Below, one piece after another: positions 26,775 to 35,225 of a DNA stretch of 61,934 nt. The stretch comes from Deltaproteobacteria bacterium. Lineage in GTDB: Bacteria; Desulfobacterota; Syntrophia; Syntrophales; UBA2210. The notes under the pieces were generated by a model. It was not told the DNA's origin. It was given only the letters and a program-made list of their open reading frames with translations, and made no database searches. The stretch covers positions 1 to 61,934 of the forward strand of contig JAFGBH010000020.1 in the NCBI GenBank assembly GCA_016933215.1, written 5' to 3'. A program made the translations under genes and the position numbers. The stretch's first letter is position 1, and the number at the start of each line of letters is the position of its first letter.

Positions 26775-27956
26775 ATGCTTAAAGTTGGTGACATCGCAAC
26801 ACTGAAACTCGATGGGGTTGCCTTCGGTGGCGTTGCCCTGGGAAGGATAGAGGGCGTCGTGGTCTTTGTCCCCTTCGGGGTGGACGGCGATGAGGTAAGA
26901 ATCGAGATAACCGAGGTGAAAAAGAATTATTGCAGGGCCAGGATAGAGGAAATTCTTGTTCCCTCTCCAGCAAGGATCGAGGCGAAATGTCCCTACTTTA
27001 CGATCTGCGGCGGCTGCCAGTACCAGCACATCTCATACGAGCACCAGCTTGAACTCAAGGAAAAACAGGTGGCGGAATCCTTTGAGAGAATCGGGAAAAT
27101 GAAGGCACCACCGGTAGGGAAAATTATTCCTTCACCGCTCGTTTACAATTACCGGGGAAAGGCGGAGTTCCATATCGATTGTGATGACAAAGGAGAACTC
27201 CGTGTGGGCTTTATCGACGAAGGAGGAGCTTTTCCGGTGGATATAAAACGATGTGAGATCGTCGACGAGACGATCAATAATGAGATGAAGAAACTGCGAG
27301 ATGACATCGCGTCGGGTAAGAGAACTGTCGATGAAACAAGGAATATAATCTGGTCTCAGAATGATTTTCTCGCCGCCCCCCTTATCCCGAGAACGGTGAA
27401 AGGGAAAGAATTCAGGGTTCCCTATTCGGGATTTTTCCAGACGAATCTCTCGTTAGTGGACGAACTTGTCGATACCGTTATTAGGATGGGTAATTTTGAG
27501 GATTCGGATACCGTTTGTGATTGCTACTGTGGTTCGGGCCTCTTTTCGCTCTTTCTGGCACCTCGGGTCAAGAAGATTCTCGGTATCGAAGGTGACGGGC
27601 AATCGGTCAAGTGCGCCCGTGCAAATCTTCGGGATCATGAACTGACAAATGCCAAATTTTTTAAGGGAGACGTCGAGAAGCTCCTGCGGGAAAACGTGAT
27701 AAAGGGGAAGGTCCCCGTCGATGCTGTGCTCCTTGATCCGCCCAGGATTGGCTGTGCGAGAAAGGTGCTCGATGCCATAGCGAAAATACGGCCCGCGAAA
27801 ATAGTCTATGTCTCCTGCGATCCCGTAACCCAGGCCCGTGACATCCGCTATCTGATGGAAAGGGGATTTTCCCTCAGGGAACTTCAGCCGATCGATATGT
27901 TTCCCCAGACCGGCCATATTGAAGTGGTCGCTTCAATAACGGATGGCTCCCGATAG
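26775..27956 (+). CDS. TrmA/RlmD-type RNA (uracil-5-)-methyltransferase
   Basis: A 393-aa class I SAM RNA m5U methyltransferase. An N-terminal TRAM RNA-binding domain (residues 1-58) is followed by the Fe-S cluster cysteines in CPYFTICGGCQYQH (77-90), the SAM-binding DCYCGSGLFSLFLAP, an LDPPRIGC motif, and the catalytic VSCDPVTQARD near 347-357. With the cluster and TRAM domain it is closest in layout to RlmD, which methylates 23S rRNA, though target position differs among clades. A -10-like TATAAT lies at 26744-26749, without a matching -35 at standard spacing. GGGA lies before the ATG. Confidence 0.88.
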   Translation: MLKVGDIATLKLDGVAFGGVALGRIEGVVVFVPFGVDGDEVRIEITEVKKNYCRARIEEILVPSPARIEAKCPYFTICGGCQYQHISYEHQLELKEKQVAESFERIGKMKAPPVGKIIPSPLVYNYRGKAEFHIDCDDKGELRVGFIDEGGAFPVDIKRCEIVDETINNEMKKLRDDIASGKRTVDETRNIIWSQNDFLAAPLIPRTVKGKEFRVPYSGFFQTNLSLVDELVDTVIRMGNFEDSDTVCDCYCGSGLFSLFLAPRVKKILGIEGDGQSVKCARANLRDHELTNAKFFKGDVEKLLRENVIKGKVPVDAVLLDPPRIGCARKVLDAIAKIRPAKIVYVSCDPVTQARDIRYLMERGFSLRELQPIDMFPQTGHIEVVASITDGSR

Positions 27957-27999
27957 TCGTTGGGAGACTTCATCAGTCGCTTCTATGGTTTTCATATGT

Positions 28000-28028
28000 T
28001 TGACAGCCGATGATTATTTTTCTATAAT
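28000..28028 (+). promoter_or_regulatory. Exact sigma-70 consensus promoter of the sigma-54 activator gene
   Basis: TTGACA at 28000-28005, a 17-bp spacer, and TATAAT at 28023-28028. Both hexamers and the spacing equal the consensus. It is 54 bp upstream of the activator ATG at 28083. Strong constitutive synthesis of the activator is expected unless a repressor acts here. Confidence 0.9.
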
Positions 28029-28082
28029 TTTTTGGTAACTTGTATGCACGGGTCAACGTAATGCAAACGGGGGGAGAATAGT

Positions 28083-29927
28083 ATGACGGCGATTACGAGA
28101 GACGGAGATTTGGAAAAGAGAGTTCGGGTTCTGAACGAAAGAATAGCCGATCTTACGCAGTCCGCCAAGGGTTTCGAGAGAAGGAATAAATTCTTCGAGA
28201 TGCTGATATCGAGCCTCCCGGGTCTTTTCTATGCCTTTGATGATAAATATCAGGTGCATAAGTGGAACAAGAATGTGGAATCTGTTACCGGCTATGAATC
28301 AGAAGAGATACCTCATCGGAGCATCTTCGAGCTTTTCGATGGTGATGATCTTAAGCAGATGCAAGAGGCAATCGATAACGTCTTCAAGGTTGGCGAGGGT
28401 ATCGCCGAAGCGGATCTGATTACCAAGGACGGTCGAAGAATCCCCTATTTATTTACCGGAGTGAGCGCAAAGATCGAGGGTACCCCCTATCTCCTCGGTA
28501 TGGGACTCGATATAAGTAAACTCAAAGAAACGGAGAATGCGGTGCGTGAGAGTGAGGCGCTCTATCGTATCTTTGCGGAGCGGATGACCGAGGGGGTTGT
28601 GCTTTTTCATGCTCTGACAGTGCTTTTTGCCAACGACGTGTTCTCGCAGATGCTCGGGTACTCCGATTCGAAAGAACTCCTCGGACAGGATATCATGAAT
28701 ATCATTGCCAAGGATTTCGAGATGTATTTCAAAGAGATGTTTGACTCCTTGGAGATTGGGGTGTCGGCGGAACGATATTTTCAGGCGCGCTGGATGACGA
28801 GGGAGGGCCATGAAATCTGGGTGGAGGGGCGAGGAAACCGGATACGCTGGAAGGGACAACCTGCTGTGCTGTTAACTGCCCGGGACATCACCGAGGTCAA
28901 GCAGAGAGAGATATCGATGCAGGAAGAGGCCGCCCATCTGAGAAGAGAGAACATTACCCTCCGTTCTTCAATAAAAGATCGATATCGATTCGGCGATATT
29001 ATCGGCAAGAGCGATGCCATGCAGGAAGTCTATGAAACAATTCTTAATTCCGCCGCGACAAACGCAAACATCATCATATACGGAGAATCGGGAACCGGCA
29101 AGGAGCTGGTTGCGCGGGCCATTCACGACTTGAGCAGTCGCGCCGAAAAGACCTTTGTCACCGTCAACTGTGCCGCCATACCGGAGAGTCTTGTTGAGAG
29201 TGAATTTTTTGGTCATATCAAGGGGGCCTACACGGGAGCTCACAGAGACAAAGAGGGATACCTTGATACCGCCGATGGAGGAACCCTATTTCTCGACGAG
29301 GTGGGGGAACTCAGTTTGAGCATGCAGGCAAAGCTTCTCCGTGCCATTGAAGGTGCGGGGCATTCGCCCGTCGGAAGCAGCGTGAGCAAGAGATCGGATT
29401 TTCGTGTCATTGCGGCGACGAACAAGAATCTTGCGGAACTCTCAAAAAGAAAGCTTGTACGAGAGGATTTCTTCTACAGAATCCATATTATCCCGATCAA
29501 TCTTCCCCCTCTCAGACACAGAAGAGACGATATCCCGCTTCTCGTTGAGCACTTCCTCAGGCTCTACTCGCAGGATAAAAAGGCTCCTTCGATATCGGGG
29601 CAGGTTCTGGAGGCGTTGATCAACTATGACTGGCCCGGAAATGTCCGTGAATTGCAGAATGTGATTCAGCGGTATCTGACCGTTAAGCGTATCGATTTTC
29701 TGAAGCGTGGGGTGTCGGCGTCCGATGATATACGAGGCGAACGAAAGGAAATCGAGTCATTGGAGGAGGCGAGCCTCAATCTCAGGGATAACATCAATAA
29801 TATCGAGAAAGAGATAATTAGAGAGGCCCTTCACAAGCATCGGGGAAACAAGAGCAAGGCCGCCGATACACTCACCATATCCCGGAAGACCCTCGCGAGA
29901 AAGATGAAACGACTTGGGTTATCATGA
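28083..29927 (+). CDS. PAS-PAS sigma-54-dependent transcriptional activator
   Basis: A 614-aa bacterial enhancer-binding protein. A short coiled coil and two PAS domains (about 38-150 and 160-282) form the sensory half. The AAA+ domain has Walker A GESGTGKE (334-341), the sigma-54-contact loop GAYTGA (381-386, the less common Tyr form of GAFTGA) and Walker B LFLDEVGE (402-409). A Fis-type HTH occupies about 568-614 (NKSKAADTLTISRKTLARKM). No receiver domain, so the signal is probably a ligand or redox state sensed by PAS. It sits directly upstream of, and in line with, the sigma-54 promoter at 30114 and candidate enhancer dyads at 29915-29951, making it the likely activator of the glycyl radical operon. 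Confidence 0.92.
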   Translation: MTAITRDGDLEKRVRVLNERIADLTQSAKGFERRNKFFEMLISSLPGLFYAFDDKYQVHKWNKNVESVTGYESEEIPHRSIFELFDGDDLKQMQEAIDNVFKVGEGIAEADLITKDGRRIPYLFTGVSAKIEGTPYLLGMGLDISKLKETENAVRESEALYRIFAERMTEGVVLFHALTVLFANDVFSQMLGYSDSKELLGQDIMNIIAKDFEMYFKEMFDSLEIGVSAERYFQARWMTREGHEIWVEGRGNRIRWKGQPAVLLTARDITEVKQREISMQEEAAHLRRENITLRSSIKDRYRFGDIIGKSDAMQEVYETILNSAATNANIIIYGESGTGKELVARAIHDLSSRAEKTFVTVNCAAIPESLVESEFFGHIKGAYTGAHRDKEGYLDTADGGTLFLDEVGELSLSMQAKLLRAIEGAGHSPVGSSVSKRSDFRVIAATNKNLAELSKRKLVREDFFYRIHIIPINLPPLRHRRDDIPLLVEHFLRLYSQDKKAPSISGQVLEALINYDWPGNVRELQNVIQRYLTVKRIDFLKRGVSASDDIRGERKEIESLEEASLNLRDNINNIEKEIIREALHKHRGNKSKAADTLTISRKTLARKMKRLGLS

Positions 29928-29951
29928 CCCAAAATGGGTACTGTCGACCCA
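29915..29951. promoter_or_regulatory. Tandem enhancer (UAS) dyads for the sigma-54 activator
   Basis: Two copies of TGGGT-N7-ACCCA, at 29915-29931 and 29935-29951. Each dyad is a perfect 5+5 inverted repeat and their centres are 20 bp apart, about two helical turns, on the same face of DNA. The first overlaps the stop codon of the activator gene. They lie about 180 bp upstream of the -24 element of the sigma-54 promoter, a standard place for activator binding. The protein-site assignment is inference. Confidence 0.7.
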
Positions 29952-30113
29952 CAGCATCTCCTTAATTGAAATAACCATTGTAAAACAAGATGATGCAGCT
30001 GTTTTTCCGTCGATTATTTGTGCATAAATGTCCCATCCTTGATGCGTCGTTTCCAAAGGTATATCTTTATTACTTCAGTGAATATATATAGATACGCTCG
30101 ATTTATCGCTTCG

Positions 30114-30129
30114 TGGCACTATCCTTGCT
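30114..30129 (+). promoter_or_regulatory. Sigma-54 (-24/-12) promoter of the mutase/glycyl-radical operon
   Basis: TGGCAC (30114-30119), five bases, TTGCT (30125-30129), an exact match to TGGCAC-N5-TTGC(A/T). Transcription should start about 12 bases downstream, near 30140, giving a leader of about 75 nt before the first gene at 30214. It lies between an activator gene and a long same-strand gene series, so it can drive the whole operon. The rest of the 286-bp gap is AT-rich and holds no gene. Confidence 0.9.
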
Positions 30130-30213
30130 GTAAAAAATAGTTGAGGGGTATCTCTGTTCGGGATGCGGTTTCAATCTGTATCGTAATCAAGCCATTTCTG
30201 CTGCGGAGGTGTC

Positions 30214-30609
30214 ATGAATAGGGAGAGCAAGATTCGAGTTCTCATAGCAAAACCGGGACTTGACGGTCATGAACGGGGGGCACGTGTCGTCGCCTTTGGT
30301 CTGAGAGATGAGGGGTTCGAGGTGATTTACTCGGGATTGCGGCAGACGGTACGGCAGATCATCAATGCGGCCATCGAGGAGGATGTAAATGTCCTCGGCC
30401 TTTCGATACTCTCGGGTGCCCACCTGGCATTAGCGAAGAAGATTATCGAGGGCCTGAAGGAGGAAAAGGCCGACGATATCCTTGTCCTGGTCGGTGGTAT
30501 CATTCCGGAGGGCGATATCGCAGCTCTGAAGGAAATCGGTGTGGCGGGAGTTTTTACGGCGGGAACATCGATCAGGGAGATCGCCGATTTTATAAGAGCG
30601 AAGGTTTGA
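30214..30609 (+). CDS. B12-binding subunit of an acyl-CoA mutase
   Basis: A 131-aa cobalamin-binding protein with the base-off/His-on signature DGHERG (H19 coordinates cobalt), followed by LGLSILSGAH (SxL motif) and LVGGIIPEGD. It is the size and sequence type of the free small subunits of methylmalonyl-CoA-mutase-like enzymes. It pairs with the large subunit encoded 33 bp downstream to move a carbonyl-CoA group across a carbon skeleton by a radical mechanism. GGAGGT precedes the ATG. First gene after the sigma-54 promoter. In alkylsuccinate pathways such a mutase converts alkylsuccinyl-CoA to an alkylmalonyl-CoA, and that is the favoured role here. Confidence 0.9.
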   Translation: MNRESKIRVLIAKPGLDGHERGARVVAFGLRDEGFEVIYSGLRQTVRQIINAAIEEDVNVLGLSILSGAHLALAKKIIEGLKEEKADDILVLVGGIIPEGDIAALKEIGVAGVFTAGTSIREIADFIRAKV

Positions 30610-30642
30610 TTCAGGGCGGGAGAGAAAAGGACGGGAACCAGG

Positions 30643-32394
30643 ATGATGGAAAATGATCGAAAAAAGCTGAAAGAGGCTGCGGATAACTGGCGCAAAACGG
30701 TGCTCGATCCACGCGTCGAGCGGTTCGGGCTCAAAGAGAGTCCAACACGATTTTATACCCCCCTCGATGTCGAAGACCATTCCTTTCTCGAAAAGGTGGG
30801 ATTCCCCGGTGAGTATCCCTTTACAGCGGGAAACAATCCCTTCGATTTCTGGAGGGCCTATGCGAATGAAGCCGCCAGGGTGGATTACCGACCCGAGTGG
30901 GGAGGAGCAGGGCAGGTCGGGAAATACGGAGGATTCGGCACATCGGAAGACTATCGTGACTATCTTCTCAGAATGCATTCGATGGGACGAAAGGGAGGCC
31001 CGAACATCGCCTTCGATCTCGTAACACAGTGCGGTTACGATTCGGACAGTCCCTACGCAGAAGGAGAGGTTGGACGCGTGGGCGTGGCGATCGATTCATT
31101 CAGGGATTTCCAGGTCATCTACGAGGCATACACCGGTGATCTCGAGATAGACAAGGTGCCCTCCAATTTTACCATCAATGCGCCCGCCGCCGTTATCATT
31201 GCAATGTATGCCTGTCTGGCGAAGAAGCGGGGGATCCCGCTTGAAAAGCTTCGCGGTACACCGCAAAACGATATTCTGAAGGAATTCATCGCACGGGGCA
31301 CCTATATATTTCCACCGCAGCCTTCGATGCGGCTCTTTCGAGATACCTGTGTCTTCTGTACAGAGCACATGCCGATGCTCAACATCAACAGTATCGGTGG
31401 ATACCATATACGGGAGGCGGGCGCGACAAGGGTTCAGGATCTAGCCTTTTCTCTCGCGAATGGCATCGCTTACGTCGAGGCTGGCCTGGAAGGGGGGCTC
31501 GATATCGATGACTTTGCACCGAAGATCACCTTCAATGCCTTCGGCGGGAGCATGGAATTTTACCATGAAATCGCCCTGCAACGGGCCGCACGAAGGATGT
31601 GGGCACGGATGATGAGAGAACGGTTCGGTGCAAAAAACCCCAGAAGCATGATGATTCGTCAGCCGATCACGGCGCATATCGGGTGTTCGAGCACGACGCT
31701 TCAGAGGCCGCTCAACAACCTTGCACGGGCGGTCGTCGGAGGGATGGCAGCGGGAATGTCGGGTAGCATACCGGGTGCCTATCCCCCCTTCGATGAACCG
31801 CTCGGGCTCGGGCACAGTATGGAGGCTGTTCAGCTTCAGCTTGATGCCTCAAGGATCATGATCTACGAGGCGAAGGTTGCCGATGTGGTTGATCCCTGGG
31901 CCGGTTCCTACTTCATGGAATCGCTGACGGATGAAATTGAGGAAGCATCTGAGGCGGAGCTCGAAAAGATAGAAAAAATGGGAGGAGCCGTTGCCGCAAT
32001 CGAGAACGGCTACATGCCCTCTTCCGTGGCGAGAAGTGCGTATGAGCGACAACGATCAATTGAAAATCACGAAGAATTTGTGGTCGGTGTTAACTGCTTC
32101 ACCGGTGAAAACGAAATTGAGGTCAACATCAACCGGGTGATGGAGGCCACCTATGATCCGGAACGAATGAAGACAGCCGAGGAACGTCAAAAGGTGCACC
32201 TATCTAAGCTGAAGCGTGGGAGAAACGGAAAGAAGGTGACAACGGCACTCGCAGATCTGAAAGAAAAGGCGAAGGATGAGAGGATTAATCTCGTGCCCTC
32301 TATTTGTGAGTGTGTGGAAAATGAAGCAACGCTGCAAGAGATTTGCGACGTGCTGCGGGATGTCTTCGGGGAGGCGCAACCGATAAGGGTATAA
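30643..32394 (+). CDS. Methylmalonyl-CoA-mutase-like large (catalytic) subunit
   Basis: A 583-aa TIM-barrel subunit. Compared with methylmalonyl-CoA mutase, the carboxylate contacts appear kept: Tyr95 in GKYGGF (MCM Tyr89), Arg218 in EFIARGTY (MCM Arg207) and His255 in GYHIREAG (MCM His244). GYDSDSP and QNDILKEF are also conserved. The usual RTHSQTSG active-site motif is replaced by RQPITAHIG (339-347), and FFxxxxxFFEE by a different run, so the pocket around the migrating chain should differ. This fits a carboxylated but non-standard (larger) acyl-CoA. GGAACCAGG lies before the ATG. A (1-methylalkyl)succinyl-CoA-type substrate is inferred from the operon. Confidence 0.87.
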   Translation: MMENDRKKLKEAADNWRKTVLDPRVERFGLKESPTRFYTPLDVEDHSFLEKVGFPGEYPFTAGNNPFDFWRAYANEAARVDYRPEWGGAGQVGKYGGFGTSEDYRDYLLRMHSMGRKGGPNIAFDLVTQCGYDSDSPYAEGEVGRVGVAIDSFRDFQVIYEAYTGDLEIDKVPSNFTINAPAAVIIAMYACLAKKRGIPLEKLRGTPQNDILKEFIARGTYIFPPQPSMRLFRDTCVFCTEHMPMLNINSIGGYHIREAGATRVQDLAFSLANGIAYVEAGLEGGLDIDDFAPKITFNAFGGSMEFYHEIALQRAARRMWARMMRERFGAKNPRSMMIRQPITAHIGCSSTTLQRPLNNLARAVVGGMAAGMSGSIPGAYPPFDEPLGLGHSMEAVQLQLDASRIMIYEAKVADVVDPWAGSYFMESLTDEIEEASEAELEKIEKMGGAVAAIENGYMPSSVARSAYERQRSIENHEEFVVGVNCFTGENEIEVNINRVMEATYDPERMKTAEERQKVHLSKLKRGRNGKKVTTALADLKEKAKDERINLVPSICECVENEATLQEICDVLRDVFGEAQPIRV

Positions 32395-32458
32395 CGTGAT
32401 GAGATACTTCATGCATACGTGGCGCATGAGAAATCAGAGAAATTGAGGAATATCATTC

Positions 32459-33811
32459 ATGACCAAAAAAACGGAGGGATTCACCGAAAAGCTGTCAGCC
32501 TTTGTGGTGCGGACTGAATCCTCAAAAATTCCGGGATGGGCATATGATCATGCAAAGACGGCCTTTCTTGACTGGATCGCCGTCACTGTAGGGGGGAGTG
32601 GAGATCCCCTGGTGAAAAAGCTTGTGAGGTATGCGAATCTGATGGGAGGGCATGAGCAGGCAACGATTATCGGCCATGGCATCAAAAGGAGTGTGAGCCA
32701 TGCGGCGCTCATAAACGGTTCCGCCTCGCACGCTCTCGATTATGACGATACCCTCGTCTCATTTCTGGGGCATCCTTCAGTGACGATATTTCCTGCCCTC
32801 CTTGCCCTTTCTGAATGGAAAGAGAAGAGCGGTTTCGAATTTCTAACTGCTTATCTTATAGGTCTCCAGACGGGGGGAACGATCGGTGCGTGCGCAGGTC
32901 TTGAACATTATATGGCGGGCTGGCATGCCACCTCCACCCTGGGTCATCTTGCCTCTGCTGCCGGGTGTGCTCGGCTTCTCGGACTGAATGAGAAAGAGAC
33001 AGTATACGCGCTCGGTATCGGAGGCACCCAGTCTTCGGGACTCAAACGGGTCTTCGGAACGATGTGCAAACCTTTCCATGCGGGGAGAGCATCCCAGTCG
33101 GGCCTGATGGCCGCGCTGCTCGCACAGGACGGTTTTACCAGTGCAGAGGATATTCTCGAGGGACAGCAGGGATTTTTTGAGGTGCTTAAGGGATCGATAA
33201 ACGAGGATGTCGTTGCACTCCTCGGATTTGGGTGGGATGTTCATAATCTCTCGCAGAAGTACCACGCCTCGTGTCATGCGACGCACTCTCCTCTTGAAGC
33301 GGCGCTCACGCTTGTCAATGATGAAAAAGTTCCTCTCGACAGGATAGGAACGATACGCATTTTCGTATCCAAACTCTCCATGGACGCAGCGGGGAAGATG
33401 AATCCCGAAACAGGACTCGAGGGAAAGTTCAGCATACCCTACTGCGTGGCGAATGCACTCATCAGAAAGGAAACGGGGACACGGGCCTTCACCGATGAAA
33501 AGGTGAGCGATCCCGAGGTGCGGGCATTGATGGACAAAGTGGAGGTCACGCTCGACGAGAAAATGACAGGACTTGAGGCCCGCATCGAGATCGAGGATCT
33601 TTCGGGTCGAGCCTACACCGGATTTTCGGACATACTCCAGCAGACTCCTTCTCTCGAAATAAAACAGGAGCGGATCATGGACAAGTTTATTGATCTTTGC
33701 GAACCATTATGGGGAAGAGAAAAGACGGAGTTGGTTGCCGGTACAATCGGCGATCTTGATGGGGTGGAAAGTATGAAAGGGTTTATGGAGGCAATTAACG
33801 GACATTTCTGA
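32459..33811 (+). CDS. MmgE/PrpD-family protein
   Basis: A 450-aa member of the MmgE/PrpD family, which includes 2-methylcitrate dehydratase and cis-aconitate decarboxylase (IRG1/CAD). Visible family features: LDWIAVTVGGSGDPLVKKLV, GSASHALDYDDTL near residues 82-94, HATSTLGHLASAAGCARLLGL, AGRASQSGLMAALLAQDGF and KYHASCHATHSPLEAAL. The domain is complete. No methylcitrate-cycle genes are nearby; it is placed between the mutase and the radical activase. A dehydration, isomerisation or decarboxylation of a branched di- or tricarboxylic intermediate is plausible but unproven. Not part of the standard bss or ass gene sets as I know them. Confidence 0.85.
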   Translation: MTKKTEGFTEKLSAFVVRTESSKIPGWAYDHAKTAFLDWIAVTVGGSGDPLVKKLVRYANLMGGHEQATIIGHGIKRSVSHAALINGSASHALDYDDTLVSFLGHPSVTIFPALLALSEWKEKSGFEFLTAYLIGLQTGGTIGACAGLEHYMAGWHATSTLGHLASAAGCARLLGLNEKETVYALGIGGTQSSGLKRVFGTMCKPFHAGRASQSGLMAALLAQDGFTSAEDILEGQQGFFEVLKGSINEDVVALLGFGWDVHNLSQKYHASCHATHSPLEAALTLVNDEKVPLDRIGTIRIFVSKLSMDAAGKMNPETGLEGKFSIPYCVANALIRKETGTRAFTDEKVSDPEVRALMDKVEVTLDEKMTGLEARIEIEDLSGRAYTGFSDILQQTPSLEIKQERIMDKFIDLCEPLWGREKTELVAGTIGDLDGVESMKGFMEAINGHF

Positions 33812-33839
33812 AGGAAACCCTCACGGGGGGGGGTGTTGT

Positions 33840-34826
33840 ATGGAGGACCGAGAATTAATAACGGATATTCAGAAATTTGCCGTTAACGACGGACCCGGTT
33901 TCAGAACCAATGTCTATCTGAAGGGTTGTCCGCTTCGATGTGTCTGGTGTCATAATCCAGAAACGATTCTGTCTAATCCCGAGATATACTGGAAAAGGAG
34001 GCTCTGTGTTCAGTGCGGTGCCTGTCTCGAAGTGTGCCCCAACGATGCAATCAATCCTCCCGTCGATCCGGCACTTTCCCAAAAGGAAGGATCTCCCTAT
34101 CGTAAAATTATTCGCAGCCGTTGTGATCTCTGTATGCGATGTGTCGATGCCTGTCGTTACGACGCCCTTGAGATCGCGGGAAAACCGATGACCGTTGAAG
34201 AAATCCTTGAAGAGGTGGAAAAGGACAGACCCTTCTATGAAAATTCCGGCGGCGGTATGACCCTGAGCGGCGGCGAACCGACGGCACATCTCGAATTTTC
34301 GGATAACCTGCTAAGCGGCGCTCGTGACAGATTCATCCATACCTGTCTCGATACCAACGGTTTTTGCGGATGGAGCGTCATGGAGCGTCTTATCAGCAAC
34401 GTTGATATCGTTCTCTTTGATCTGAAGCATCTGAATTCGGAAAAGCACAGGGCGTTGACCGGGGTGAACAATGAGATCATTCTGAAAAACCTCTCACTCC
34501 TCACAAAAGTCGGCACAGAGATATGGGTACGCATACCAGTCGTCCCTGATTTTAGTGATGATATTGAATACCATCGGGACGTTGCACGTTTTCTGGTAGA
34601 ACTTCCCGGTAAAATAGCACGCGTCGACCTTCTTCCCTTTCATAACTATTGTCAGCACAAGTATGACTGGCTCGGTATCGATTGGATATATAGCGGGGTG
34701 GAGGCGGTAGAGCCCGCCTTTCTCGAGATTCATGCAGAGCTGTACAGGGAAAAGGGGCTGGTGGCAACTGTAGGAGGATCGGGTTTTGAGACGAACGTTA
34801 TGATAGCAGGGGAAGAGGCACGATAG
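33840..34826 (+). CDS. Glycyl radical enzyme activase (BssD-like)
   Basis: A 328-aa radical-SAM enzyme. The radical-SAM cluster motif CxxxCxxC is C30, C34, C37 (KGCPLRCVWC). Two inserted 4Fe-4S ferredoxin motifs follow, C56-C59-C62-C66 and C95-C98-C101-C105, as in BssD and other activases. GGGMTLSGGEPT binds SAM. It installs the glycyl radical on Gly808 of the enzyme encoded at 35226. It comes 28 bp after the PrpD-like gene; GGGGGGGG precedes the ATG. The order activase, gamma, alpha, beta matches bssDCAB. Confidence 0.92.
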   Translation: MEDRELITDIQKFAVNDGPGFRTNVYLKGCPLRCVWCHNPETILSNPEIYWKRRLCVQCGACLEVCPNDAINPPVDPALSQKEGSPYRKIIRSRCDLCMRCVDACRYDALEIAGKPMTVEEILEEVEKDRPFYENSGGGMTLSGGEPTAHLEFSDNLLSGARDRFIHTCLDTNGFCGWSVMERLISNVDIVLFDLKHLNSEKHRALTGVNNEIILKNLSLLTKVGTEIWVRIPVVPDFSDDIEYHRDVARFLVELPGKIARVDLLPFHNYCQHKYDWLGIDWIYSGVEAVEPAFLEIHAELYREKGLVATVGGSGFETNVMIAGEEAR

Positions 34827-34959
34827 GCAAAAAAGTTCACAATTTGGAACGGGCGTATAGAGGGCTTTCTTCTTTGTGAGGAAGGATCTCGCTGTAAGGC
34901 CCCGGTGATTCTATAAGTGTCAATGTAATGGTCATATAAAAAAGTGGAGGTAACCAATA

Positions 34960-35013
34960 ATGATCAAAAAAGAGGGAAGCATCGAAGGAGGTGACATTCA
35001 TGCCAAAATGTGA
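34960..35013 (+). CDS. Possible 17-codon leader peptide overlapping the gamma-subunit start
   Basis: After a 133-bp gap, a strong ribosome site (GTGGAGGT) is followed at normal spacing by an ATG and 17 sense codons ending in TGA at 35011-35013. This frame overlaps the gamma-subunit ATG (35000) in another frame, and the gamma gene's own AAGGAGG lies inside it. It could serve translational coupling or control of subunit dosage. The peptide itself looks unremarkable, so chance is possible. Confidence 0.35.
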   Translation: MIKKEGSIEGGDIHAKM

Positions 35014-35164
35014 GGAGTGCAAGAACTTTTTTCCGTGGGAGGACAATCCGCGCAAGGGTGATTGCGTGGAGCGGGCGGTTGATCCAAGACAGGCATACTA
35101 CAAGGCAAAACCGGTCAATGCCGACCAGGATTCAGCCGACTGTTCGTCCTTTCAGAAGAAATAA
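35000..35164 (+). CDS. BssC-like gamma subunit of a fumarate-adding glycyl radical enzyme
   Basis: A 54-aa protein. It starts MPKCEECKNFFPW, has a central GDCVER and ends with SADCSSFQKK, so the four cysteines (C4, C7, C22, C48) and the FFP motif match the small Fe-S gamma subunit of benzylsuccinate synthase, which holds a HiPIP-like 4Fe-4S cluster and caps the catalytic subunit. AAGGAGG lies at optimal spacing. Placed 61 bp before the alpha subunit gene, the same order as in bss operons. This small gene is the strongest single sign that the large enzyme is of the fumarate-addition type and not a pyruvate-formate lyase. Confidence 0.88.
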   Translation: MPKCEECKNFFPWEDNPRKGDCVERAVDPRQAYYKAKPVNADQDSADCSSFQKK

Positions 35165-35225
35165 ACGCAAGAGAAGCGGCGAAGATCGGCCGTTTCACTA
35201 AGGAACGATATCAGGGGGAATTATC

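Noticed and set aside
29928-30213. Cobalamin riboswitch before the B12-dependent mutase
   Set aside because: No B12-box-like conserved segment is seen in the 286-bp gap, and the predicted leader after the sigma-54 start is only about 75 nt, too short for that aptamer.
30643-32394. Loss of the catalytic histidine in the mutase
   Set aside because: A first reading suggested the MCM His244 was missing because RTHSQTSG is altered. Counting along the family sequence puts His244 in the GYH motif, present here as His255; only the RTHSQTSG site is changed.
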